Both the position numbers and the translations under genes were made by a program. Below the pieces are notes generated by a model that was not told the origin of the DNA, ran no database searches, and was given only the letters and a program-made list of their open reading frames with translations. A DNA stretch of 64,000 bases from Corallococcus caeni (GTDB lineage: Bacteria; Myxococcota; Myxococcia; Myxococcales; Myxococcaceae): contig NZ_BTTW01000007.1 in the NCBI RefSeq assembly GCF_036245865.1, positions 248,001-312,000 on the forward strand, given 5' to 3'. Within the stretch, counting starts at the first letter, position 1. Every line of letters starts with the position of its first letter. Positions 16,056-25,337 of this stretch are shown piece after piece.

Positions 16056-19000
16056 TCACGAGCGGAACCACGCGTCGACCCGGGCGGGCTCGCAGGTCCG
16101 CCACAGCTCCAGCGTCAACCATTCCTTGGCGAGACGCGTGGCGTCCTTGTCCCGAAGCCCGAGGGTGAGCAGGGCCAGCAACTCACTCCACTCCGCGGGG
16201 GAGAGGGGCTGGCCGGTCCGAGCGCGGCGGTGCAGGGTGCGCAAATCTTCGGTACGCGTCGTGACCAGCTCGGTGAGGGCTCTCTCCACCAACGCAGGGT
16301 CATCCACGTTCGAGATTCTGGCCAGGATGTGCTGGCGCAGCGACAGGTAGTTCGAATTCCCGTACGAGAGCCGGCCTTCCTGGTCAGCCAGAACGGCCCG
16401 GGATGCGAAGCGCTCGATCCACTCCTTTAGCGCCTGGTCCAGGTCCCGGTTCTGCGCCCCCATGATGGCGCCCAGCAGCAGTTTTACCTGTTGGAGCGGG
16501 GTGAGTTCGGGGCGCGCGGCCAATGCCAGCTTTATCGAAGTGGAGAGCCTCCCTTCGTGCATGGACACGAAGTCCAGGAGCAGGCTGGCGCGACGCTCTG
16601 GCGGGCAGCCGATCTTCTCGAGGGTTTCGAAGATGTCTGGGGCTTCGTCGCACCCGCGTTCCATGTCCAAGCGCGCACTCATCACATGGATACGCTCCTC
16701 CACGGACAATCCCGTCCATTCAAAGAGGTCGGGTAGCCGCTCGAAGGAGAGCATCCACGTACCGCGCACGGTGCGGACCAGGGCATCCCGCAGCGCCTCG
16801 TTCGCCGGCTGGAGGGTCTTCAAGACGCTCGCGAACTGGAAGGTTTCGAAGTCATGGGTCTTCGCGAGCATGTGCACGGTGGCTTCGAGTACAGACGGGA
16901 TGCGCGTGTCGCGGTCTCCCAGTTCGAGGAGCCCGCGGGCGGCAAGCGCCTGAAGATACAGATGTTGGTCCTCATCCTCCTCGACCGAGGCGATGTCGAT
17001 GGCCAGGGCCCGGCGCAAATTCTCAATGCGCTGCCTGGCGGGCAGTCGTCCCAAGGCCGCGAGCCTGTCGAATTCAGTGATCGCGAAGAGATCCGCGGAA
17101 ATGGTTTGAGCGGCCAATGCCTCGCGGACCCACTGGCGGACATCCTTGGGCGACCACAGCGGAGGCCTTGCTTCGGCTCGTTCCCGCACTGCTCCCCTGG
17201 CTTGGGGTGGCTTACACCAGCGTTGAAGTTGGTTCCCCACGCTCCTGGCCTGCGGAGAGCCGGCATGTGCGAGCACGAACGCGACGGCGAACGCCACCGC
17301 GTCTGGCACGACGCGCTGGTGTTCAAAAAGGCAATCCGAGAGCAAGGCGTGCCGTCCGGGCTCCTGCCGCCGGAACACGGCCCAGAGTTCGGGACGATTG
17401 TTCAGCCAATAACCGAGACACCCGCGGACCTCGCGCTTCGAGGTTGCTTCGGACACATAGCGGGTGAGAAACCGCTCCGCCATGTTCTGCGAATAGAAGC
17501 CGTACTCCTCCACGAATTGGATGACATGCTCGAGTTGTTCGGCGGGGCCCGAACTCAGACGCATCCCGAGGGCCGTGCACACCCGGTCACGGTATGCAGC
17601 CTGCTTCTCGAGAATCTTCACGGCGCGGGAGAAGCGCTCGAAGTCGTCGTCCTCCAGCCAGAGCGCGAGTCGCTGCAATCCGAACTCCGGCCAATGTCCG
17701 AAGAGCGCATGCATGGCCTCGAAGTCGACACGCGATGAAGAGAGGAACAGCTCGTCCAGCAGCAAGCCATTGGCCGGGCTTGGCGAATCGCCGAATCTCC
17801 AGAGCCAGGTCCTGTCGCATCCTCGCATGGATTCGCGTCCGTCCTGCTTGAGACAATCGAGCAGCGCCGTACGCGCTTCCTCCTCCATGAGCCCGTAGCG
17901 AAGCGCGAAGCGCGCGGCTTCGAGCCGGTGCATGGGGCTTGGCGAACCAGACAGGCGCTCTGATGTGGATTGGATCCACGTGGCCACATCGTCGGGGAAC
18001 CATGCGACGAGCGCCTCGGCGGCAGCCAACACGAGATCCAGATCCTCTCCCTGGAGCACGAGCCGCCAGAGCCGGGCGGCTTCTTGCAGCGCATCGGCAC
18101 TTCGAAGCAGGCCCGCGAGCGTGTCGGTCTGCTTCTGCGTCAGGAGGCTCGGGTCCATGGCCCGGGCCAGCTCAATGGCCTCGGGATACTTCTCGTCCCA
18201 CAGTCCCAGACGGATGAGGTGGAACTGCCCGAGGGGACTCATCCCCATCCGTGCTCTTCGCAGGCGTTCCCGAAACAGATCACGTACGCCCGCGTGCCCT
18301 TTGATCAAGGAACTCAGCGCGACCATCGCGGCGAGACACGCCAGCCCCGGTTGCTCCAGGGCACCCAGCAGATCCTCCGCACAGGACGGATCCTTCTTCG
18401 CCAGATCGCTCACCAGGAAGGGCCAGTTCCCCGTCTCCAGCGGGGTATTCAGGGCGTCCTTGGGGGGAGTCATGTGGGCGAGCTCTCGCAGGAGGACGCG
18501 CACGGTGACCGCGGCCAGAGGTGCTGTCCTGTGGAGCTCCCAGAGCCGTGCACGCTCCTCCTCCTCCTTCGCTCGTACCGCAGCCTCCGCCAGGATGGTG
18601 ACGGCCTGGTCGTCGAGCGCATTCCGCCAGAGCAGCTTGCGCGCCGCCGCCCGCCGCACGTTCATGTCCTCGGCGTGGAGCAGCTCGCGCAGGATGGGCA
18701 CTACCTGCTCACTCAGTGCCTGCACCTGTGCCACGGCTTCCAGCGCGTCGAGCCGGGCCGCGGCCGCCACCTGTCTGTCGGCGGCACATTCGAGCCAACC
18801 TTCGAGCCGATTCGTCCTCAGCTGATACATCAGCTTCGCAGGATGCCCGTCGTACACCCACGTCCGCACGGCCCAATCCGGCGAACGTGAACACACCAGG
18901 AGCGTCTCCATCGCGGCCTCGGAGAGACCCTGCTCCAACCCCAGTGCCAGCCAGGCCCAACGTGCCCGAGCGGCATCATCCCGGCCGTTCATGCCGCGTC

Positions 19001-22000
19001 GTAGCGCCTTGTGGAGGCAGCCATCCTCCGGTGCGAGCCGGCGCAGGATCCTCGCGGCGGACATCCGCTGTTCGGTCCTCTCCTCGTGTTCGAGACACCT
19101 CCGGAGCAGGTCGGGCAGCGTGTAAAGCTCCTCGCCCATTGCCACCAGCAGCGACTCCAGTTGCTCGCGCTCCTTGTCCGCGGCCCCGGCCATGGACTCC
19201 AACACCTTTTGGGGCATGTCCTCGTAGAGGGGCGCCACGTCACGGACGATGTTTCTCGCACGGGTGCCCAGCGTCGAGCTGTCGCGCATCCACTCGAGCA
19301 GTGCCTCCCGCACGGCTCCTTCGTCAGCACAGAACCGCACCATGGACTGGAGCTCGGCGTCATGGAATGAGATGGAAGGGCTTTCGAGCAACAGCCTCAG
19401 CTCCCTGGCGATCTCCTCATCCCAGTACCCCGCGACCATGAGCAGGCTCGCGGCCGAGCTCCGCCGATTTCGAAGCTCGGACTCGACCCGCACCTCCTCC
19501 GCGGAGCGCTCCTCCCGCAGCTTGTCCCGTCCTTCATCGGAAGGCAGACGCGCGTGTACAAGCTCCCGCAGCCGCGCGAGTGTGGGTTCTCCGCTGCCGC
19601 GTACCAGCTCACGAATGGCATGGAGACTGTAATTCCGCGTCGCCCTGACCTGGCCCAACGCATCGATCACCTCATCGCTCCAGGCCCCGACGGAGGCTCT
19701 GGCGAGACCGTAAGCGCCGTAGAGCCTGAGCGAGGAGTGGGAGGGCTCCCTCATCCACTGTTCGCACGCGGCGCGCACGGCGGGCTCCGCGCGAGCGGCC
19801 GGCGCGACGACTCTCGCCACCCCCTCCCGTATCTCCTCCGCGCGGTGGGTGTCGATGCGGACCAGTCGCGCGACGAGCCTCGGGGCCAGAGACGCCAGCG
19901 GGACACGCTCGGCGAACCGGCCGAAGTCACCCCAGAGCAGCGAGGGAGGGCTCTTCTCGAGCACCTCAATCCAGGTCTCCCAGATGCGCTCCCGGGTATC
20001 CGCGCTGAAGCGCACGCCGTCCACGAGCCATCCCGATACGGTACACAGGCCCGGGCGCAGCAGTTGCTGGACGCCCTCCCCATCCTGCTCGAGCAGCGTT
20101 GTGGCGAGCGCGTTGCATTCGTCATGGGCGTCGAGCACGCGATCGAGCAGCGCCGCGGCGAATTGGAGGGTGAGGGGAGTCAGGTGGCTCTTCAGGAGCC
20201 GCTCCACGGCACCGGTGCCATCCCCAGCGAGGAAGCGCGCGGCGAGGAACTCGGCGAAGGTCGAGTGCCAGAAGGAGACCGTCGCCCCATTCTCTCGGAC
20301 GAGGCCCGCCTCGAGCGCCAGATCGAGCGCGGTCTTCGCGTCGATGGGAGAGGGCGCGGGTCCGCCCCCGAGCCTGGCCGAGAGCATGCGGAGGAGCTTC
20401 GCGCGCCCGACGACATCGCGCTCCTCCTGGTGTACCAGCTCGGAGGCGACGGCGGACCAGACCTGGAGGATGCGGTCCACCTCCGCCGGAGGGCGCTTCA
20501 ACGCGGAGCGCCACTTCCCGAGGATCGTCTGGATGAGTTCCTCGAACACGACGACCTGGTGTTCCGGAACGCCCTCCGCATTGGTGCGCGTGAGCGCGGA
20601 GAGGGTGAGCAGGAGTGGGTTGCCGCTGAGCTGCTCCCACTCCTCCCGTTTTTCGATCGCGAGCAGCAGCGCGTTCGTGCGGCGCCGCGCGCGCGCTATC
20701 CCCTCTGGACCGGGCCGGCCACGCGTCTCGACGAGCCGGTGCAAGCGCGCCACGAGCTGGCGCCGCTGCGAAGGGTCGAGCAGTGCGAGCTGTGCGTGAT
20801 GGAAGCCTTCCACCTTCGGGTAGTAGCCGTGTGAGCGCGAGGTCACCAGCATGCGCGCCCGCGGGTAGGACCTCGCGAATGCGAGGAGCCCGTCGACGAC
20901 TCTCTCCCGCAGCTCCTCCGCGGCCTCATCGAGCCCATCGCACAGGGCGAAAAGGCGCCCGGCTTCGAGCAGCGCACCCAGACCCTCGAACAACGCAGGG
21001 ACTGCTCTCTCCTCCCGGAGCCCGCGTCGGATGAACTCCTCAAGGGACAGCGCCGCGTCCTTCGCGAGCGACCGGCCGAAATCGGCGAGGGAGAGGCGCA
21101 CCGGGAGCATGTCTCGCAGCGACTCGATGGCCGCGACCGCGTGGGAATTGAACCCGGCACGGCCGCGCAGCAGCACGCGGGCCCGCTCGCCCGTCTCGCC
21201 AGGTGAGCAGGCCAGGAAGACGAGCCGCGTGAGCAGGCTCTTGCCCGCGCCCGGGTCCCCAATGACGGTGAAGCGGAGATGGTGGTGGAGCACCTCCGCG
21301 AACGAGGAGGGCCTGTCGCGGCGGGCGCCCCAATGCCTTTCCTCCATCCACTGGAGCTTCCGGCGGAGCTCCTCGCGGGCCTCCGGCGTGAGCTCCGGAT
21401 CCCGCCATTGGCGCCGGAGCTCCGTCTCGGAATCTGCCTGCTCCTTGCTCTCGTCATACAGCGATGGGGCCACCGCGAAGCCGAGCAGCTCGAGAGACGT
21501 GACATAGGCGCCCCCGCCGAGCTTCACGAGGCCCCGGGAGGAGAGGTGGGCCGGATCCTCCGCACGGGCACGCTTGAGCTGCGCCAGGGCGCGTTCCTGT
21601 GCCTCGGGAGAGGGTTGCCACGCGACCGTCCGGGCGTCCTCGAGTCTGGAGACGGGAATCAATCCCTCCCCCTCGCAGTCGCCCTTCGGGCAGAGGAGCC
21701 AGGCCCGGGGCCGTGCCTCACGGCGCAGCGCCAACTTCCCGTCCATGTCACGCACCGGGTTGACCGCCAGCTCGCGTGTGACCTCACCCGTCGCCACGAT
21801 GCCGTCGTCGAGCTCGTGCTCCTCGATACAGGAGAGGGCCGCGAGCGCCACGGCGAGGCCACACGACGAGCCTTTGATGATCTCGGAGAAGGGCTTGTCG
21901 AGGGAGACTCGAAAGCGGCGCTGCTCTCCCATGAGCCGCCGCGCCGCATCCAGCGCCTGCTGCATCGCCTGACGTGCGTCTTCATCCACCTCGCCTGCGC

Positions 22001-22346
22001 GCGGGAACTCGTCCTGGAGTGCGTCGATGGGCCTCACCGCCGCGACGACGAAGCAGCCGGTCTCCTGGGCCGGGAAGACGACCGGGAACGCCACTTCTCC
22101 CACGCGGAGCCGGGAGGTGACCGGAGTGACTCCCAGTCTCCGGGCCTCCTCCCTGCGGCGCTCATCCCAGAAGCTCGCGGGGAGCCGGTGGATGAGGTAC
22201 GTGCGGAGGAATCCATACTTCAGCACCCGCCTCAGTGTCGGATCGCCCTCCTCCTTGATGAGGGAGCACGCGGCGTCCCAGGCGCGGTGCGGAAGTCCCC
22301 GCGCCATGAGCTCTTCCAGGTGGCGCTGGATTTCGCTGCGGCTCAT
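16056..22346 (-). CDS. Lon-like protease / NACHT NTPase / helical-repeat protein (NLR-like, putative anti-phage)
   Basis: A 2096-residue protein. About residues 75-245 form a Lon (S16) peptidase-like domain: KGSSCGLAVALAAL puts Ser161 at the catalytic position, ATGE lies 27 residues on, and Lys204 lies 43 residues after the Ser, exactly the Ser679-Lys722 spacing of E. coli Lon. The NACHT core follows: Walker A GDPGAGKS (363-370), Walker B LFALCDGLDEA (465-475), sensor MLVTSRS (499-505), SGNPLLL (574-580) and a winged-helix FWHSTFAEFLAARFL. About residues 700-2096 are HEAT/ARM-like helices, a likely ligand sensor. There are no membrane segments. The start overlaps the upstream gene by ATGA. 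The defence role is inferred from architecture and neighbours. Confidence 0.85.
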   Translation of the reverse strand: MSRSEIQRHLEELMARGLPHRAWDAACSLIKEEGDPTLRRVLKYGFLRTYLIHRLPASFWDERRREEARRLGVTPVTSRLRVGEVAFPVVFPAQETGCFVVAAVRPIDALQDEFPRAGEVDEDARQAMQQALDAARRLMGEQRRFRVSLDKPFSEIIKGSSCGLAVALAALSCIEEHELDDGIVATGEVTRELAVNPVRDMDGKLALRREARPRAWLLCPKGDCEGEGLIPVSRLEDARTVAWQPSPEAQERALAQLKRARAEDPAHLSSRGLVKLGGGAYVTSLELLGFAVAPSLYDESKEQADSETELRRQWRDPELTPEAREELRRKLQWMEERHWGARRDRPSSFAEVLHHHLRFTVIGDPGAGKSLLTRLVFLACSPGETGERARVLLRGRAGFNSHAVAAIESLRDMLPVRLSLADFGRSLAKDAALSLEEFIRRGLREERAVPALFEGLGALLEAGRLFALCDGLDEAAEELRERVVDGLLAFARSYPRARMLVTSRSHGYYPKVEGFHHAQLALLDPSQRRQLVARLHRLVETRGRPGPEGIARARRRTNALLLAIEKREEWEQLSGNPLLLTLSALTRTNAEGVPEHQVVVFEELIQTILGKWRSALKRPPAEVDRILQVWSAVASELVHQEERDVVGRAKLLRMLSARLGGGPAPSPIDAKTALDLALEAGLVRENGATVSFWHSTFAEFLAARFLAGDGTGAVERLLKSHLTPLTLQFAAALLDRVLDAHDECNALATTLLEQDGEGVQQLLRPGLCTVSGWLVDGVRFSADTRERIWETWIEVLEKSPPSLLWGDFGRFAERVPLASLAPRLVARLVRIDTHRAEEIREGVARVVAPAARAEPAVRAACEQWMREPSHSSLRLYGAYGLARASVGAWSDEVIDALGQVRATRNYSLHAIRELVRGSGEPTLARLRELVHARLPSDEGRDKLREERSAEEVRVESELRNRRSSAASLLMVAGYWDEEIARELRLLLESPSISFHDAELQSMVRFCADEGAVREALLEWMRDSSTLGTRARNIVRDVAPLYEDMPQKVLESMAGAADKEREQLESLLVAMGEELYTLPDLLRRCLEHEERTEQRMSAARILRRLAPEDGCLHKALRRGMNGRDDAARARWAWLALGLEQGLSEAAMETLLVCSRSPDWAVRTWVYDGHPAKLMYQLRTNRLEGWLECAADRQVAAAARLDALEAVAQVQALSEQVVPILRELLHAEDMNVRRAAARKLLWRNALDDQAVTILAEAAVRAKEEEERARLWELHRTAPLAAVTVRVLLRELAHMTPPKDALNTPLETGNWPFLVSDLAKKDPSCAEDLLGALEQPGLACLAAMVALSSLIKGHAGVRDLFRERLRRARMGMSPLGQFHLIRLGLWDEKYPEAIELARAMDPSLLTQKQTDTLAGLLRSADALQEAARLWRLVLQGEDLDLVLAAAEALVAWFPDDVATWIQSTSERLSGSPSPMHRLEAARFALRYGLMEEEARTALLDCLKQDGRESMRGCDRTWLWRFGDSPSPANGLLLDELFLSSSRVDFEAMHALFGHWPEFGLQRLALWLEDDDFERFSRAVKILEKQAAYRDRVCTALGMRLSSGPAEQLEHVIQFVEEYGFYSQNMAERFLTRYVSEATSKREVRGCLGYWLNNRPELWAVFRRQEPGRHALLSDCLFEHQRVVPDAVAFAVAFVLAHAGSPQARSVGNQLQRWCKPPQARGAVRERAEARPPLWSPKDVRQWVREALAAQTISADLFAITEFDRLAALGRLPARQRIENLRRALAIDIASVEEDEDQHLYLQALAARGLLELGDRDTRIPSVLEATVHMLAKTHDFETFQFASVLKTLQPANEALRDALVRTVRGTWMLSFERLPDLFEWTGLSVEERIHVMSARLDMERGCDEAPDIFETLEKIGCPPERRASLLLDFVSMHEGRLSTSIKLALAARPELTPLQQVKLLLGAIMGAQNRDLDQALKEWIERFASRAVLADQEGRLSYGNSNYLSLRQHILARISNVDDPALVERALTELVTTRTEDLRTLHRRARTGQPLSPAEWSELLALLTLGLRDKDATRLAKEWLTLELWRTCEPARVDAWFRS

Positions 22347-23836
22347 GAAGTCGTGAGGGTGAATTCGACGGTCTTGCCCCGGAGCGAGACGTGGTGCAGT
22401 CCGGGGCGTGCCTCGGCCAGCCAGGCCTGGAACTCATCGCGGGTGAACGTGAGAGGCGTGCCATCCCGGGTCCCCCGAGGGGCCTCGTCTCCCTCGGTCC
22501 CGGATACCTGCAACACAGGAGTCCGGAGATCCTGCCCGATGGTCAGCTCCAGCACGGCGTCCCCCCAACGGTGGATCTCGACGGGCTCCGGACCGAGATC
22601 GATACCGCTACTGGCGAAGGCGTCTCGTGGAATGACCCCCGTAAGGGAGATGGCGTCCAGGATGCGCACCAGATGCGCCCCGAGAGACTCGGTGGGCCGC
22701 TTCACCTGATGCGCCGTCGCGGACGCGCGGACGACCGCCTGCCACAGCGCCATCACCGGCGCGTAGGGATCGCCACTGGACGGGCTCGGCTCCGGTTCGA
22801 GCGACCCGGCACGCGCGAGCGCCCAGTCTGCCAGGGGGGCTGCCTGCTCCGGTGAGAGTGCGAGACGCGTGGCGGCGAACCGCACCACGTGGTCGCGAGC
22901 AGCAGCGTTCGCGATGGCGGGCAGCGGCACCCCGTGGTGCTCGAGGAACATCGCCACGGAGAGCCAGTCGTCGAGGTCCAGGAGGACGTCGTGGAGGACG
23001 CCGTGAGAATCATCGCCCGCCTGGCAGGCAGCATCGAGCTCCACGAGCAGCGGTTTCACCTCATCGGGGGGAGCGAGGGTCGCCAGCCCGGAGATGTGAG
23101 GCAAGCCTCGTCGCAGCAGGGACTTGAGGGACTCGGATGAGCCGAGTTGCTCGGCACGAGCCATCAGCACGAGCACGCGAGCCGCATCATGGACATCGAG
23201 CGCCTCCATCCTCTCCTGCTCGATTCGATCGAGGAATGCGCCAAGCTCTTGCGCGAGGGGATCGCTCCAGGTGGGGGACATCCTCATCCTCGCTTTCGCG
23301 GGCTGGGTCGTCTTTGCGAGCCACTTCCGCCGCGCCGCGTTCAAGAAGGACTGGTTCCTTCCGGGTGGACCGTCCTGCCGTCTGGGCTCGGGGCGGAATG
23401 CTGTATTCACGCGCCAGCGGACCGAACCACGCTCTCTGGACAGCACGACGAACACACCTTCGTCGCCAGCGGCCATGGCCACGTGGTTCTTCTTGAAGGC
23501 GAATGCGAGGTGGCCACTCTTCACCGCCGAATCGAAGGCTCGCCAGTAGGCAGGCTCGAAGTGCAGATCATGGGCTCCGAGCACGTGTTGGCGGCAACCA
23601 TCCGAAGCCAGCTCGAACCGATAGATGTCCTTTTGCAGGCAGAGCTCGGAACATCCAGCTCGCCTCGCCTCATTGCGAGGGTCGGGTGGAAGTCCAGGGC
23701 ACACGAGGTGCCAGCACTCGATGGGCTCCATCAGGTGCTTGCGGACCTTGTAGAACCGCTGTGATTCAGGATCGATCCGGTCGACATCCGCTCGGAGCGG
23801 GATCCCGTCGCGGCGTGGGGCGTATGTCGGCTGCAT
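22343..23836 (-). CDS. Uncharacterised protein cotranscribed with the Lon-NACHT gene
   Basis: A 497-residue protein of no family I can name securely. The N-terminal part (1-150) has five cysteines (41, 46, 62, 66, 81) that could bind a metal, then GHLAFAFKKNHVAMAAGDEG and RWRVNTAFRPEP, which loosely recall BECR-fold (barnase/EndoU/RelE-like) nucleases; this is weak inference. Residues 190-400 are alpha-helical. The C-terminus (410-497) is beta-rich, with WGDAVLELTIG. A strong ribosome site (GGAGAGGAGAA) precedes the ATG at 23836, and the stop overlaps the NACHT start (ATGA). That tight coupling suggests a partner, regulator or second effector of the NACHT protein. Confidence 0.7.
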   Translation of the reverse strand: MQPTYAPRRDGIPLRADVDRIDPESQRFYKVRKHLMEPIECWHLVCPGLPPDPRNEARRAGCSELCLQKDIYRFELASDGCRQHVLGAHDLHFEPAYWRAFDSAVKSGHLAFAFKKNHVAMAAGDEGVFVVLSRERGSVRWRVNTAFRPEPRRQDGPPGRNQSFLNAARRKWLAKTTQPAKARMRMSPTWSDPLAQELGAFLDRIEQERMEALDVHDAARVLVLMARAEQLGSSESLKSLLRRGLPHISGLATLAPPDEVKPLLVELDAACQAGDDSHGVLHDVLLDLDDWLSVAMFLEHHGVPLPAIANAAARDHVVRFAATRLALSPEQAAPLADWALARAGSLEPEPSPSSGDPYAPVMALWQAVVRASATAHQVKRPTESLGAHLVRILDAISLTGVIPRDAFASSGIDLGPEPVEIHRWGDAVLELTIGQDLRTPVLQVSGTEGDEAPRGTRDGTPLTFTRDEFQAWLAEARPGLHHVSLRGKTVEFTLTTS

Positions 23837-23871
23837 CCGTTCTCCTCTCCAGCTGCGAGCTCAAAATTCGC

Positions 23872-24906
23872 TCAGATGGCCGGCCAATAGAATCGCTTGA
23901 GCGGCACGAGCGCGCGGGTCTCGCCATCGAGCGCGTCGTAGTGGTCGATGAGGAGCTTGCGCAGGGAGGCCAGGGTGATGAGCGTGACGGGGACCGATGC
24001 CCGGTCGGCCTCATAATGAGCATCCTTGCTGAAGCCTCCCGTGCTCACGTAGAGGCACTTGTCGCCCGGCTTCCGGCCGCCGAGAAAGGCACGAAGCTCC
24101 TTGCTGCCCATGATGCTGCCCGGGCGGTGCTTCACCTCGACGAAGATGCGCGGGTCCTGTAGGCCCAGGCCGTCGGGTGAGGCGAAGATGTCTACGCCGC
24201 GGTCGGCGCCCTTCGGGCTTACGGTTGTGCGATAGCCCATCGCACGCAGGATGCCGGCCACGAGATCCTGCAGTTGCTCCCAGTTGAGCCGACTGATGGC
24301 GTCCTCGACGAACGCGTCCGCCTTCTCCAGCATCTCGGCCCGGAGCTCCGCCTCGCTGCTGACTTCATCGCCCTCCTCGTCCTCGGCTGGCGCGGGCGGG
24401 GGACTGACACGGGCGGGCGCTTCGGGAAGGGGAGCGTCCAGGGGGACCTGGAGGCGGTGCAACTCGGCGGCGACGTCCTCGGACAGCTTGAAGAGCGTCT
24501 GGATGGCGCCCAGGCTGTTACGAGCGCCCGTGGAGAGAACGTCGCGCGCGACCTGGTGCGTCCACTTCACGTGGCGCACGTTGGGCTTGTCCTCCACGAA
24601 CTGCGGCTGCCACTCGTAGCCAGACATGATGGTGCCCACGAGGTAGCGGCGGCGCTCGCGGTCGTAGGTGATGACGCTGTCGCCGGTGGCCAGTTCGTAC
24701 GCGAAGCGCAGCAAGGTGCCGGCCCAGTTGCCGTGGGTGCCCTCCTTCTCGTCTGGGTATGAATAGGCGAGACGTGCGACGAGGTCGGCCTTGTTGGGTG
24801 ACTCCAGCTTGCCCACGTGAGGCCATCCGAGAGCCACCACGGACTTCTGGAGGAACTCGTCCATGTTCTCGCCGCCACGGCCGGCGCGCACCATCCACAT
24901 CGTCAT
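23872..24906 (-). CDS. Mrr-type restriction endonuclease with N-terminal PUA/EVE-like region
   Basis: A 344-residue protein. The C-terminal half is an Mrr_cat nuclease: helix LNWEQLQDLVAGILRAMGY, then GADRGVDIFA with Asp239 and FVEVKH with Glu257 and Lys259, the D-ExK site, followed by the KCLYVSTGGFSKDA strand. The N-terminal 130 residues (MVRAGRGGENMDEFLQKSVV, LGW, TYDRERRRYLVGTI) resemble the PUA/EVE-like region often fused to such enzymes and thought to read modified bases. A Pro/Glu linker lies at 155-185. The start at 24906 (MTMWMVRAG) has GAGGGA upstream. It probably cleaves modified or foreign DNA in the defence operon. Confidence 0.85.
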   Translation of the reverse strand: MTMWMVRAGRGGENMDEFLQKSVVALGWPHVGKLESPNKADLVARLAYSYPDEKEGTHGNWAGTLLRFAYELATGDSVITYDRERRRYLVGTIMSGYEWQPQFVEDKPNVRHVKWTHQVARDVLSTGARNSLGAIQTLFKLSEDVAAELHRLQVPLDAPLPEAPARVSPPPAPAEDEEGDEVSSEAELRAEMLEKADAFVEDAISRLNWEQLQDLVAGILRAMGYRTTVSPKGADRGVDIFASPDGLGLQDPRIFVEVKHRPGSIMGSKELRAFLGGRKPGDKCLYVSTGGFSKDAHYEADRASVPVTLITLASLRKLLIDHYDALDGETRALVPLKRFYWPAI

Positions 24907-25124
24907 CACGGATCCCTCGGAGAGGTGCAGGCGGCCAGCAGGTCGACATGCCGTGCCCAGCGCTCGCCGATGCTGAACAGCGCGAACCACCGCGCGAGGG
25001 CCTCGTCTTCGGCGAGGGCGGGTGCACGGCACTCCGAGAGGAAGTCCTCGCGACAGGTGGGCACCTCGAGGGCGGTCGCCTTCAGTAGGCGTAGGAAGAA
25101 ACGAGAGGCATCAGCTTGTGGCAT
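24906..25124 (-). CDS. Small hypothetical protein heading the defence operon
   Basis: A 72-residue frame from ATG at 25124 to a TGA whose last base is the first base of the Mrr start codon (TGATG). The peptide is mostly helical (MPQADASRFFLRLLKA, then ALARWFALFSIGERW) with three cysteines. No good ribosome site is seen, and no family is recognised. The junction with mrr argues for a real, translated first gene, possibly a regulator or an accessory subunit, or the degraded end of a larger one. Confidence 0.45.
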   Translation of the reverse strand: MPQADASRFFLRLLKATALEVPTCREDFLSECRAPALAEDEALARWFALFSIGERWARHVDLLAACTSPRDP

Positions 25125-25290
25125 ACGACCAGCAAGTTTACCGAACGGACGCCGCCTTCCCCAGGGAATGGGACGCGAGATCCGTGGGCGCGGTTCCTTT
25201 GCGCCGCATCGTTATCGGGTCCCGCCAGTGCCAAACGGGTACCAAATCCGGGGAACGGCTCCGAACGCGTATGGACGCTCAGGGCCCAAA

Positions 25291-25331
25291 GAAAAAGCCC
25301 CGGAATCACTTGGGAAAGTGACTCCGGGGCT
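25291..25331 (-). terminator. Intrinsic terminator of the tRNA gene
   Basis: On the minus strand, AGCCCCGGAGTCACTT pairs with AAGTGATTCCGGGGCT around a 4-nt loop (25296-25331; one mismatch), followed by a TTTTT run (25291-25295). It lies 7 nt beyond the tRNA 3' end and separates it from the defence operon that starts at 25124. Confidence 0.88.
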
Positions 25332-25337
25332 GCTTGA

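Noticed and set aside
16040-16060. CCCCGGGG plus T6 as a strong terminator of the NACHT gene
   Set aside because: The G+C part is a loop-less palindrome and no good hairpin directly precedes the T-run; it may be partial or a repeat scar, so it is not listed as a terminator.
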